Source of the DNA: Hydractinia symbiolongicarpus
Taxonomy: Eukaryota > Cnidaria > Hydrozoa > Anthoathecata > Hydractiniidae
DNA: 64,000 nucleotides
NCBI RefSeq assembly: GCF_029227915.1
Contig: NC_079877.1
Location: 23,645,851-23,709,850 of the forward strand
Direction of reading: 5' to 3'
A model generated the notes under the pieces. That model searched no databases. It was not told the origin of the DNA and saw nothing but the letters and a program-made list of their open reading frames with translations. This document shows positions 35,616 to 47,507 of the stretch, one piece after another. Position numbers and translations under genes: made by a program. Position 1 is the first letter of the stretch, and the number at the start of each line of letters is the position of its first letter.

Positions 35616-36231
35616 GCGATGATGAATTATGCGACTCTTTCATACCGTTCTATTTGATGTGCAGAACATATATCTCTCGTGACGTAAATGATTGTCATAC
35701 AGATTTACCCTTTTGTTTCTGCCAAGCAACTTTTTTATGAAAACAAAGCATATGCGGAAATTATTTCATGGCATATCGGGAAGGTTTTATGATTCGTATT
35801 TGAAATAATTACGTCAACACTATCTCTAAAGTAAATATCGCTTTTGTGAAAGTAATTATTGTTTAGTTTAATGGGACATTCTTTTAACCAGACAGACAAG
35901 GACACAACATCACACCCCGAGGACAGCAAAGAATTGATGTGGTCGATATACTCGTGGTTGGTCAAAATAGTATTGCCAGGGGAACTTTCGCTTTTCTTAA
36001 AGAACGGCAAAGCGACGAAGGCATCGCGATCTGTACAAATATCGTTCAAATACAAATACAAACACTGATTTTAGACGCCGTGCCGAAGAGCAACAGTAGT
36101 TGGAAACGTGCAAACATATGGACAAGAACTTTATTTAGGTTTATATCACAAATTTTTCATTTTATATATTTATTATTTAATTGACTACTGGTATACCGTA
36201 GTCAACAGGGTACCGAATGTAGCTAAGAAGT
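35616..36231 (+). repeat. Tandem duplication, unit 1 (about 616 bp)
   Basis: Starts at GCGATGATGAATTATGCGAC and ends at GAATGTAGCTAAGAAGT. About 90 percent like unit 2 by eye. Minus-strand and plus-strand ORFs within it differ between units, so coding is unlikely. Confidence 0.85.
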
Positions 36232-36245
36232 CGTTCTAGTTTCAA

Positions 36246-36859
36246 GCGATGATGAATTATGCGACTCTTGGATACCGTTCTATTTGATGTGCGGTACATT
36301 ATCTCTCGTGACGTTAATGATTGTCATACAGATGTACCCTTTTGTTTCTCCCAAGCAACTTTTCTATGAAAACAAAGCATATGCGGATATTATTTCACAA
36401 CATATCGGGAAGATTTTATGATCCGTATTTGAAAAAATTACGTCAACACTATCTCTAACGTAAACATCGCTTTTGTGAAAGTAATTATTGTTTAGTTAAA
36501 TGGGACTTTGTTTTAACCAGACAGACAAGGAGACAACAACACACCCCGTGGAAAGCAAGGAATTGATGTGATCGATATACGCGTGGTTGGTCAAGTATTG
36601 CCAGGGGAACTTTCGCTTATTTTAAAGAACGGCAATGCGACGAAGACATCGGGACCTGTACAAAGATCATTCAAATCCAAATCCAAACAAGGATTTTGGA
36701 CGCCCGTGTCTAAGAGCAGCAGTAGTTGGAAACGTGTAAACATATGGACGAGATCTTTACTTAGGTTTACATCACAAAATCTTTTTATTTTATATATTTA
36801 TTATTTAATTGGCTACTGGTGTACCGTAGTCAACAGGGTACCGAATGTAGCTAAGAAGT
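36246..36859 (+). repeat. Tandem duplication, unit 2 (about 614 bp)
   Basis: Direct repeat of 35,616-36,231, separated by about 14 bp. No terminal inverted repeats or target duplication are evident. Confidence 0.85.
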
Positions 36860-38940
36860 AGAGTACGTATGGTGTTGGAGGTCTGTGGTTGGCGCTCTCT
36901 ACCGCTTCAGTCCGCTTTTCTCGCCCTAGGTTCATCACTTTCACTGCTTCCGTGTTATGCTAAGCATGTGTTTTTAAGAAGAGTCAAGAAGCTGGAACTT
37001 GTAATTCTAACCGTATATCTTTTATTATGATCGCGCAGAATATTTATTTCAAACACTTTGAAACTTTACGGAATTGTCGGCCTTTACGGCCCCAATTTTC
37101 TTCGCAAACCAATCAATCAACCTGTTGTCCATAAAACTTATATATAACTGCTATTTCCAGATCATATCCACCTCCAAGATTAACACTCTTTCTCCAAACA
37201 TCACCTAAGGGTCCGAGACTTTCAAGAACATGAAACATATTTTTGATATGCTTTGTGGCATGTGTGCAACAATGCTTGTAAAGAATCTGGAGTTGATGTA
37301 GAAGAGTGTTCATCTCATGAGAGTGATAAGGATTTTGAAAATGATGATGTCGAAGAGAAGATCACCACGCATGAAGCGTTTGAACTTTGAAGATTTCAAT
37401 ATAGGAGAAAGAACTTCTTTATCCTCACTTAAAGACAGATTTAAAATTATTCGAGTAAGGAACTTAAAATAACAATCTTTTAATTTTTTTTTCTCCAAGT
37501 AATGTTTTTTTAAAAGATATTTTCGTTAATTTAGTTGATATTATGATGATGAGATTTGTTTGCTATTTTAAAAAAAATTATTTTACATTCAATTTAGTTG
37601 TCCCCTTCTTTTTTCATGTCTAAGTCTGGCACGGTACCCGCCAGTTTTTTAAGTTTCACATTTTGTATACAAAATCGCATTTTCTTAAAATTTTGAGCTT
37701 ACATTGCAAAACTTTCCAAAAGGCAGACACCTTGTTCATGCACCAACGCTGTCCGCTAATTAGAGAGAACACTGTAGTTTTATAAGGATGATTTAAGAAT
37801 CAGTAAACTTTTAGCACGCGTGAAAGTCGGCAAAAGCTTCTAAAGGGTTAGTGAAAGATTAATCTATATCAAGACCTGGGATATAAAAAAAATAGATAGA
37901 TGACCAGGACTCACATATAAAAATATATTTTAATTGTTTTACTCGTGCATGTTCAGGTAAATTGAACATTTATGACATGCATATCAACTGAGTAAAACCT
38001 TTCGCTTTATATGCGTGAAATTCTCAATATTTATACGTTTCATATGTTTAAAAATATTTAAAGAAAACGTAGTTAAATTCGTGTGAAAGAAGTTAAAAAG
38101 GATTACAATATCCGACAGGTTGAGATATAATAAAGTGCGACATCAAATGATTAAAATAGGATAGATTAAAGATTACAAAGCGCAACAAAGTGGGTTACAA
38201 ATAGCGTTAGGGTTACAAAGTGCACCAATATTTGATTACAAAGTGCGCCAATATTCGATTAAAAAAGTAAAAAAATAGCAAATAGAAACCAACTTGTAAT
38301 CTTTAAAAAATATGATTTACTTTTCGAACTTTTTCGTTCGAATATAAAAAACGCAATATAAGGTGCAAGTGTCAAAAGTAAATACTAGCTTCTATCGTTA
38401 ACGATGACGATGAATTATGAATAGATTTTTTGATGATATTGCTGCTGTTATCTTGTATGAAATTGTATGACCAGTATGATCTTCAATACGATGATAAATG
38501 TTTTCTTTGATATTTAGTTGAAAATTCACAATTGTAAAATGAAAGAAGTTCAAATGATCAAACAATGGAAACAAAAGTTCAACGGTGAGTTTTGTTTTTT
38601 TACCTTCTATTGTTTTGTCTTGCTGTATCATTCCTGTTTTCAACGAAACTCTTGTATTTCTGGGTTCAATTTCCAGCAGGAGTAATTGTTCATTACTGTT
38701 TCATTTCAGAAATATTAGAAAGAAAGAAATGAAAAAAGAAAGACAGACAGAAATAAGGAAGAGAGTTAGTCAATACAGTTGCATATTGAAATAGAAAGTT
38801 TGTCCTTTTTGTTATTCAGAAGACTGTCAAAGGTGTGAAACAATTTTTCTGTGTGTCAAAATTAATTCGATTCTTTGTATTTTCTGTCATAAAAACAACT
38901 GTATTGTCGTCATTTTTCGACACATTTAGAGCCATTTGAG
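36860..38940. other. Non-coding DNA with a short motif shared with 395-463
   Basis: At 37,780-37,850, TAAGGATGATTTAAGAATCA and the following CTTTTAGCACG(C)GTGAAAG / GCAAAAGCTTCT match the minus strand of 395-463, next to the BEL/Pao relic. A set of GATTACAAAGTGC-like repeats lies at 38,160-38,260. No gene recognised. Confidence 0.45.
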
Positions 38941-38964
38941 GCATTTAGAGGGCTCTAAAAGCGT

Positions 38965-39080
38965 TGGCTTCCAGGGCTCCGCCCTGGACCCGTTGGGGGG
39001 CTCCCAACGCCCCCCAAACCCCCACTTGTTCTGGATTGCGCCCGATAGGGCGCAATGCAACGCTTCGTTGGGGCGTTGTA
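38965..39080. repeat. GC-rich cluster of four hairpins
   Basis: Successive inverted repeats in strongly GC-rich DNA: CCAGGG-CTCCG-CCCTGG (38,971-38,987), CGTTGGG-GGGCT-CCCAACG (38,991-39,009), TTGCGCCC-GATA-GGGCGCAA (39,036-39,055) and CAACGC..GGCGTTG (39,058-39,078). The base composition is quite unlike the flanks. Probably part of a small mobile element. Confidence 0.8.
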
Positions 39081-39196
39081 AATTCCCTGTATTCTAAAAA
39101 AAATTTTTTAAGAATTTTTTTATATAGGCCTACATCCAGTAATTCTCTGGATCCGACCCTGATACATGACCAAAAAACTGGGGTGCTATCATAAAT

Positions 39197-39693
39197 TTGG
39201 AAACGTGTTTGATATGCTTGCAATTAAAACTTGCAATGCCTGGAGAAGTTGTTGATCACCTACCTCGAGAGATTTGGCGCTCTACAAAATTTCTGTTGGA
39301 TCGTGGAGCGAAGGTTTCTGCAGACCTACTCATAACATCACATTATAGGCGCTTGCCTCTAGTTCAGGGGAGTCGCGAGATAGCATGTAAAGTTTTAGTA
39401 AAAATGCCAGGAACAGTGAAAAATCAACTGCTGATGGGACGATGCTTAGAAATTATCAAAGACCTGTATGCTGAACCGAAGAAGGAAGTGATTTTAGGAA
39501 GCTTCCTTACGCCAATACAACAACAATAACAGTCGAGGTAAGACAACTTCATAGAGAGAAAGCAAAAGATTCGGGAGCAAGAGTACCAAAAAGAACATCT
39601 CGTGATATTAGAAGAATGTTTTCAATTGGTTCTAACAAAAGACAGGAAGAAACCAAAAACGACAAATCTCATGATAAACCCATTGTAATCGAC
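39197..39693 (+). pseudogene. Unrecognised ORF broken by a frameshift, probably transposon-derived
   Basis: The first part (39,197-39,529) reads LPREIWRSTKFLLDRGAKVS, SHYRRLPLVQGSREIACKV and GSFLTPIQQQ, then stops. In another frame the sequence continues without a stop from about 39,519 to 39,693, with RQLHREKAKDSGARVPKRTS and ending IVID. The break is near a CAA repeat, so a slipped base is likely. The amino-acid mix is protein-like throughout. I cannot name the family; similar ORFs in invertebrate genomes are usually repetitive, which is from memory and not checked. Confidence 0.45.
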
Positions 39694-41590
39694 TAATGTT
39701 TGTAAAAAGTAAATGTAGCTGGAATGGTGTCGCAAATGGCCGCTTTTCACATTTTTCGCGAGGAAAAATGGCAAAAATAGCGAATTCGCGAAATTTAATC
39801 CTTGCGAAAATTAATACATTTAAAGTAAAAGACCTTTTTTTATTCTGGCTAAAAATTGTTATTTTTATGTTTGAGTTTGTGGCTATATAGATAACTATCA
39901 AGCTGTTTATTACGCCTTGGCTAAGAAGTGAATGTAGCTAAATGCTTTTTGACTACAACAACATTCTTAATCAGTAATTCTTTCGCTAAATGCAGTTAGG
40001 TAGCTACACCATTACAGTCGTAAAAAAATTATTCTGCAAAATGAAATTGCAAGGGATTGTTTTAGCTAAACGGGGTAACAACGGCATGTTTACTGTATTT
40101 TCTTTTAAACCAAAGTTGCAATAAAGTATAATGTCACACAACCAATTCATTTTTGTACTTTTGCCGGGAAGATATTGTGAAAAAGAAAAAAGGATGGTTG
40201 ACAGTTTTCGTTAAGATGATCTAAAATATGTTTTTGGGAAAGGTGATTTATTTTAAAATAATGAGAATACTGCATCATTTTTTCGTGCGCTAAGCTTTCT
40301 TTGCCAATACAAGTAGAGTAACAAAACATCACCATAACATTTCTTTTGAACGATTTTTGATTTTTGCACAGCGGCTTTGATTGCATAAACCGAACTTGGT
40401 TGCAAAACGTTACTTGTGTCAAAGCAACAATGATGGCATTCTATTTAAAACTATTTGCATACCATTTAAAATTATCCGTGTTTGTTTATATAATACCATT
40501 TTTTTTTGTTATATAGACAGCCAGAGATACTATTTTCATTTTTTTGTTTAGTTCTCCTTTTTAAATAGTGCTTGTTAAACAAAAGGTGCGTCACGTGACG
40601 TTTAACTCGTGCAAAATACGCCAGTACACAACAATTTTTTGCTCTTGTAAAGTTATATTTTCACGACAAAACCACAGCCTTTTACTTGTTTTCAAGTTTT
40701 TTAAAGATTTTCTACGAATTATATACTCCATCTAGATTTAAATTGATGAATCGTGTAACTTGCTTTTCGTTGTTGCAGAAGTAGACCATGTTTTTAAAGG
40801 GATTTGACACAAAACTGTTATTTGTTAATTGTTACAAAAACGTCACTTTTTAAACCTTTTTTCATAGTGCATAATTGGAAATTGACTGTTTTGACTCCTC
40901 ACTTTAGAGTCCGTCTACATAGTAAAGTAGGAAGTGAAGCAGGGGAGAACGTGGGAACCGTGGTCAATGTTACTAAAGTAAATAGCCTGAGCGACAAAAA
41001 AACATGTTCTTACAAACTTTTTTTAAGAACTTTTAAGCGAATTTGTGGCGCTCAAAATGGCGGGACGCTCCTTAACGTATCTGAGCGTGTCGTAGCTGCC
41101 ACATTTAATTTCACGCGTTAAAAAAATGACCCTGCCTTTTTATTAAACCTGTTTAACGCTTTTAACGCTAATGAAGCAGCGGCAAATTTAAAGTAAATAC
41201 TGTATTCGTGCCAATACACAGTATTTCAGTACACGATTTAGAGGGTTACAGGGTAGAGCCTTAGCAAACTCGGAAGAATTAACTAGATGTAAACGCAACT
41301 ATAAAATCATTGTTAAATGAATGTTAAATAAGGCAAAATACGAATAATGCAAGATATATAATATACGTTGTGATTACAGGAGAAAATGGTGGTTACTAAT
41401 TATTAATCAGGTTAGGTTTTCTCAAAACAGATTTTAATGCACCATTGCCTTAACGCAAAAACACGCATAAACAATAATGGCTGAACAGCATGTAGTCACA
41501 CAGAAGACAAAAGATTGGATGTATTTTTTGTGAAAGCTGAATCAAATTAGAAGTACTAGTAGAAAATTGAATTACGTAAACAAATACGGA
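39694..41590. other. Intergenic DNA without a recognised gene
   Basis: Near 39,755-39,810, repeated TTCGCGA / GCGAAAATT words suggest a small dispersed repeat. At 40,589-40,600 is the 12-bp palindrome CGTCACGTGACG, combining an E-box and CRE-like half-sites, but no gene start is evident next to it. The ORF 40,804-41,121 has no recognisable domain. Confidence 0.4.
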
Positions 41591-41724
41591 CCAATTACAC
41601 AACTACAATATATGAGGAAAATGAAAACATTGCAACGGTTTTAGTCCTGTTTCTATCGTGCACGATGAGATACATAACTTGAAAGTCATTCTCAAAACAT
41701 GGATACTGTTTGATGTGTAACGAT

Positions 41725-42095
41725 TTATTTATATGACTCATAAGGAAACAGATGTCTAAAAGAGTCTCTCTTTTGGATGCCAGAATAATAAAGACACTGT
41801 TTAAAGGATAAGCAACCACCTTCGTCACATTGTGTCAAGCATCGAAGAGATTTGCCACGCCTGTTCTTTGCTGGACAGCAGTCACTTTGCGAATTGCAGC
41901 GGTATGTATAACCGCTGCATGCGCCGATATAAGACACATAACCTAACACAAATACTGTGATAACGACAAAACCTTTCATTCTGAATAAAAATTTTGAACA
42001 AAATGGTTTTAGAATGAAGTCATTATAAATTGCTTATTATACGAAGTATATTTTTTCTTACCTGTCTGTTCCCAATTTTACTTTGACTGCATAGC
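41725..42095 (-). CDS. Small secreted eight-cysteine peptide precursor (knottin-like; toxin or defence peptide type)
   Basis: The minus-strand CDS 41,979-41,725 encodes 84 residues. Residues 1-20 form a signal peptide (MKGFVVITVFVLGYVSYIGA). The mature part has eight Cys at 21, 28, 34, 35, 47, 51, 56 and 62, spacing C-x6-C-x5-CC-x11-C-x3-C-x4-C-x5-C. The C-x6-C-x5-CC start is typical of inhibitor-cystine-knot peptides. A KR dibasic site at 70-71 could release the 13-residue tail. A short 5' UTR exon ends at 42,062 with donor GTAAGA, and the acceptor TTATTCAG directly precedes the ATG. TATAAAA is at 42,111-42,117. A dead paralogue lies 2 kb away on the same strand. Function (venom component, antimicrobial or signalling peptide) cannot be decided from sequence. 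Confidence 0.75.
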
Positions 42096-42110
42096 GAATT
42101 TTTCATTTGC

Positions 42111-42117
42111 TTTTATA
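42111..42117 (-). promoter_or_regulatory. TATA box of the cysteine-rich peptide gene
   Basis: TATAAAA on the minus strand, about 50 bp upstream of the 5' UTR splice donor at 42,061. Confidence 0.65.
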
Positions 42118-42260
42118 GCGTTGCGCAAACAATATTTCTGATATGGAATTAACTTTGCTATAGAAATTGTCATATTACAAAGTAGTTAAAACTTAATAGA
42201 TAATAAAAAGTAGTAGTTTGTGTAATAGTGCAAAGTAAATAGTCAAAATAAAAAGTTATT

Positions 42261-42299
42261 GTTCCCTTTTCTCTCATTTCTATCGAGAGAAAAGAGAAC
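42261..42299. repeat. Near-perfect hairpin, 15-bp arms
   Basis: GTTCCCTTTTCTCTC (42,261-42,275) pairs with GAGAGAAAAGAGAAC (42,285-42,299) with one mismatch and a 9-nt loop. Confidence 0.9.
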
Positions 42300-42378
42300 T
42301 CCCACACGGTTTAACTGCATTTAAACACAGTCTTCGTCCATACGCCTTTTATTTGTCATGGTCCTATTATATAGAAAA

Positions 42379-42663
42379 CTAGTCGTTAGCCTGTGGAAAA
42401 ATCCACGGGTTCGCCCGTCCTTTTCACACCGCATTGCGCGCGTCTCGCGACGGACGGACGGACGGTATTATAATATAGATAGTCGTTAGCCCGTGGAAAA
42501 TCCACGGGGTCGCCTGTCTTTTAAACTAACCCGTTTCAACAAAGTGGACAGAAATATATCGCACTTGGTATTGATGCGCATTTTAAAAATTTCGTGTTTC
42601 AGTTACGGGACACGGTTTTCGCAGACACACTGACAGACAGACGACGGTTATTATTAAAGAGAT
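42379..42663 (+). mobile_element. Two adjacent copies of a small MITE/SINE-like repeat
   Basis: Each starts AGTCGTTAGCC(C/T)GTGGAAA followed by TCCACGGG, a small hairpin. The first (42,379-42,478) ends in a CGGACGGACGG run; the second (42,479-42,663) ends in GACAGACAGACG and ATTAAAGAGATTA. A longer, more diverged relative is at 47,508-48,226. The structure suggests a non-autonomous dispersed family with a microsatellite-like tail. It lies between the two cysteine-rich paralogues. Confidence 0.65.
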
Positions 42664-42664
42664 T

Positions 42665-43550
42665 AAATATTAGTAGCCAAGGAATTTTTACGGAACAGGG
42701 CAAGCCAGTCGGTTTAGTCTTTTGGAGGTATTTATCACCTTCTGGAAGCTAATAACATAGTATTTTTAACAGCTACATCTCCTCGTGTTGTCCCTGTTCC
42801 CTACAATAAAAACTTTTAATTTACTGATAATTGATACATTTTACAGACCGTAGCTGATTTTACCGGCAAAAAAAATTCTGAAGAAAAAAGTTTTTTTTAG
42901 GAAAATGAAAATAAAAAAGTAGCACATTCATCATTATAAAAATAATTATGTATAAACAGGTTGTCAAGATGTCTATGTAGTTCTTATTTGTGTATAACAT
43001 TTTGTACATTGTCCTTTTGAGTGGTCCGTTTATTACACGTCATTTTTTAGAATGTGCGGGGATTGAGCTTATTGAATCGTTTCGTACCCCTTTAAATATA
43101 CATAAATAAGAAACCTTATATTTAACAAAGTCGATCATTTACGGTATCATTTCAATGCTTTAAAAAATTGACTATGCTTTTTTTGTAAACCTGTTTTTAT
43201 TTCAAAGCTAGAAACGCTAATCACGCAGCGGTAACTTTAATGTAAATAATATGTTTGTGCTAACAGACAGGAAAACTCAGTATATGATTCAGACGTTACA
43301 AGGTACAGCCTTAGTAAACTTAGTAGATTTAACTAATTGTAAACTCAACTATAAAATACAAATAATGCAAAATTCGTGCATACAATATATGTTGTGATTA
43401 CAAGAAAAAATCGGCTACTAATTATTAATCAGGGTACATAATGATATTATTGCCTTAACAAAAAATATACTGGTTGAAGAGCATGCTGTCAAACAGACCT
43501 CATAATATTGAAAATTCATTCTTTGTGAAAGCTGAATCAAGTTTGAAGTG
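42665..43550. other. Intergenic DNA, partly related to 41,130-41,560
   Basis: Segments such as 43,190-43,560 resemble 41,150-41,590 (for example GAATTACGTAAACAAA and GAAAGCTGAATCAA), so the 3' flanks of the two cysteine-rich paralogues were duplicated together. No gene. Confidence 0.55.
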
Positions 43551-44335
43551 CTAGTATAAAATTGAATTACGTAAACAAACATGGATAAATAACAAAATTA
43601 CAATATATGAGAAATGAAAACATTGTAACGGATTTATTCTTGCTTCTAAGTTTTCTAAATCGTGCACAATGAGATGCATAAAACTTGAAATAGTCGTGAT
43701 CATGACATTGACCACCATTTCATGTGCGACGACTTTTTTAAATAACTTAAAAGGAAACGGGTGTTCAGAGAAGTCCCTTCTTTGGATGCCTGAGCGTTTT
43801 ACTATTGGTTCTTCAAGTTTCCTCTTTTGGATGCCGTAATAATAAAGGCACTGCTTAAAGGAATAAAAACCACCTTCGTCACATTGGATCAAACATCGAA
43901 GGGATTTGCCACGACTATTTTTTTCAGGACAGCAGTCACTTTGCTAATTGCAACAGTATGAATATCTGCTGAATGAGCGTTTTGCCATTGGTTCTACAAG
44001 TTCTCTCTTTTAAATGCCGGAATAATAATGACACTGTTTAAAGGAAAAACATCTGCCTTTGCCACATTGGGTCAAGCATCTAAGAGATTTGCCACGCTGA
44101 TTTTTTTCAGAACAGCAGTCACTTCGCAAATTGCAACGATATGAATACCTGCTTCATGCGTCGATATAAGACACATAAGCTAACACAAATACTGTGATAA
44201 CGACAAGACCTTTCATACTAAATAAAAATTCAAACAAAATTGTTTAGCAATGAAGCTATCAGAAATTGCTTGTAAAACCGTTAATTTTTTTCTTACCTGT
44301 CTGCTACGGATTTTACTTTGACTGTCTAGCGATGT
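43551..44335 (-). pseudogene. Paralogue of the cysteine-rich peptide gene with two cysteine domains (dead)
   Basis: The ATG at 44,216 starts a signal peptide nearly identical to that of the 41,979 gene. The first mature codon is TGA at 44,156-44,154, where the intact gene has Cys TGC. A first cysteine domain follows, then a TAA, a dibasic-containing spacer (MAKRS), and a second, partial cysteine domain with a TAG. The open frame 43,892-43,551 then continues with a second KRS spacer and an unrelated tail. The 5' UTR exon end (44,297, donor GTAAGA) is conserved. At least three stops, so it cannot make the precursor. The repeat of domain plus KR spacer suggests that the ancestor was, or was becoming, a multi-peptide precursor. 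Confidence 0.75.
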
Positions 44336-47300
44336 TTTCATTTGTTGTTCCCATGGTAAATTAACTTTGCTATAGAAATATTTATATTACAAAGTAATTA
44401 CTGAAGACAGTAACTTCTCCAAATAATTGATCTTTCTTATAGCATAAATAAATGAAAAATTGCCAGTCCATGGAACCTCTTATTTTTAGCACACAAGCAA
44501 AACAATGTGTCAAAAAATATTTTTTAGTTTTTTTATACTTAAAATAAAAAGCAAACGCGACTTTTTAAGATTTTTTGACATGATTGCAATAGTTATTAGG
44601 CATACTGATTGGTCAAAAAATAATTTTCTTTTTTCGATTACGAATGTTTCACTTTACTCTCGTGTAGTCAGAAAAAGATCAAAAATTCGAAACGGACATG
44701 GTTAGAATTTTTGTCTTCTTAAATATTTTTGAACATAGTTTACCATGGAATAAGTGCCTAAAAAATATACAAAAGCCTAGAAACTAAGTGTGAATATCAA
44801 CCTTTATTAATGCTACTTAACCCAAATTGAGTAACTAATTTTCGACTTAATTAAATAAACAGATAGAAAACATGTGAAATTAACTTGATTAAATATAATT
44901 TTATTGGAGACGTTAACTTGTCTAAGAAATTGTTATTTCAGGCTGCATCAATACAGGAGCTACGATACCAATTAACTTATCTTCGATACTATTTCTATTT
45001 GAACGTTTTAATATTTTGTTTATTAGCGGGCCCATGATCAAGAGAATTGGAATTAAACAGTCACAGCAAAACCTTTATGTAACAAACACATTACATGTAG
45101 CAGACGCATCATTTTAAACTGACAATTTTCATTGCTCCATAAAACTGCGTGCAATTGCCCGATACGCCCATGCAATGTGCCAACAACCAATTCTTGTTAA
45201 ATGGTTTAAATATTTCACTGAAGACAATGTTTTATAATTGCATTCCTTAGGACAACGCAAAATCGCGGTTTTTTCTCTAGCCTCGAGTGCCATTTGCTCT
45301 TTTCAACCAAATGGCACATCAAAAAAGATTTAACTGCTGCGACTTTGTTGCTGAATACCAAGTTGTGATTTCAAGGTCTTTTTCAGGACCAGATCGACCG
45401 GCTTGTTCTGCTCGATAAAAAAGATCCTTAGCTACTATCATTCAACCTTCTATAAAATAAGGACAATGACGAGTAAACGGAGTATGGACTAAGACTGAGA
45501 ATGTTTTCATTTGCGTTGAAATGCAGTTAAACCGTGTTGGTGGAGCGCTTTATCACATGTGTACGGATTGTAGTAAAGTCAATCAATTTATAGTTGTATA
45601 TAACGGATTATTATAACAAAAAACATCGCAGGGACAATGCCGTAATAACGAAGGGGCGAATGAGGTGGGGGGGGGGGGGGGGGTGCTTAGCCTTCTCCAA
45701 TTTTTTTTTTTCAAAAAAAAAACAAGAAATCCTGTAACTCCAACCATTGCATAAATTTAATGTTTTTTTAAAGAACAAAACACAAAAACAAGTTTATTGG
45801 ACAACAAATTAATTGGATATAAATCCAAATGTGGATAAAAATTCCAATTACAATAGTATGTAGGTAATAAAATTGAGAGAACAGAGAAGAGTACTAAAAC
45901 AAATTTTGAGCCGTTTTTCGAATTGACATACTGTAACGATTTTGGTATAAAAAATTATGATGATTTGAAAACATTTTTGTTGGATTTAAACGCGTTTTTT
46001 CGGCAATCTAGAAGTATTATTTTTTTCAATATTTTACTCAAAACCAGTCTCTCAGAGGCATTAATTTAAAGCCCACCCTCCACATAATAATAATTTTCCA
46101 GGGGAAGAAACCGGAAGGTTTTCATAAAAATCATTTTAAGGTTAGGCATTTCTATTTTATGCTCCTGACGTAAGATTGTTATATTAAAAAGAAGAGTTTA
46201 TTCATTTAATATTAAACTAATTTGCATAAAAATTGTTTTATATATCTTTCTTTGTTTATTCTGTCAAGAATCTGTTGACCTAGACCATGCTGGAAAATTT
46301 AGTCGGTAAAAAACTGAATTTTATACAAGGAGAAAATAGACACTGAAAAATCTTTCATTCATGTCCTGCACGTTTCTCTAAACCCTTCTTTGTAGAAACT
46401 GGATTAAAGTTTCGAAACTCAGTCATTAAACTAAACCTTCTTACAGCGGTTTATATAAATAGGTTAACACGACCTCTGCTTTAAACAGGAGTGCGCGTTG
46501 AGAAAAATTAGGAAGATTTTGACCTTGAAGAAAAGACTTCCGTTATCAAATTGAGATAAAAATTCACACGCTAATTTAGCCGTGCTAAATTCAAAAATAT
46601 TAAAACAAATTCATAAATCAAAAGTTCTGAAAAACACGCGTCTATAATTATATAGTGTCTATAATTTTTCTGAGTAAAGAAAATTGCAACATAAGAAACC
46701 CCAACTTTGGAAACTTTTCTTGACCGGTAATTCAAAACTTTTGCAAGCAGCAGTAAGGGGGAAATGTTTCAAAGAAGATTGCTTTAAATGTCGCTTAGTA
46801 AAGATTTAATGGACGTTGTTAATGCAAAACCTATAACAGCTTTAGTTAAGATAAGCAGATATAATAAAAAATTTGTATAACGTCTGATATGGAAATATTC
46901 ATGAGTATTCCTGAAACCTCGTTCGAATCATTTTCCTTCGAGTTCCTTAATGTTAATACTAAAAATAACCATTAACAGGTTCCTAATAAAGATTAAAGAA
47001 TTACATGAGCAACACGCACATGCGTACAGGTTAGAAGAATTTTACGTCGCAAGGATGAAATACGTCTCACACTCGTGGTATATCGTAAGAAAAAAGTATC
47101 CATGCCTGGTATGCAGCCTTACGTAGTAAGATCAAACATTTAACAGTCAAAGTCAGTAAAAATTTCCTAGCCAGCGACAGGTCGCCGATTTAAGTCACAC
47201 TCGATCCATCATCTTTGCAGTACTTTGAAAGCTAACCAACTGGTGAACCTATAATAACCCTACTCTCGCATGAACCATTCTTCTTCAATTGTTTTAGTTT

Positions 47301-47505
47301 CAACTTGCATTAGATTTTATAGTTGGGTGTGGCAATGAAGTATTTATCTTTTTCTACCCACTAAAACTGCACCAAACGCCCTTCGACCACGTAAACTTTT
47401 GAGCTGGTTTTAAAAAACATCATTAATCTAATGCTAAATAAATCGTTTAATGAATTTGAATCAATTATTTCTGCCTATCGACGAGCTTTGGTATAGTATT
47501 TTATT
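44336..47505. other. AT-rich intergenic DNA
   Basis: No gene recognised. A G tract of about 18 bases lies at 45,665-45,683. The ORF at 44,505-44,705 looks random. Confidence 0.5.
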
Positions 47506-47507
47506 AA

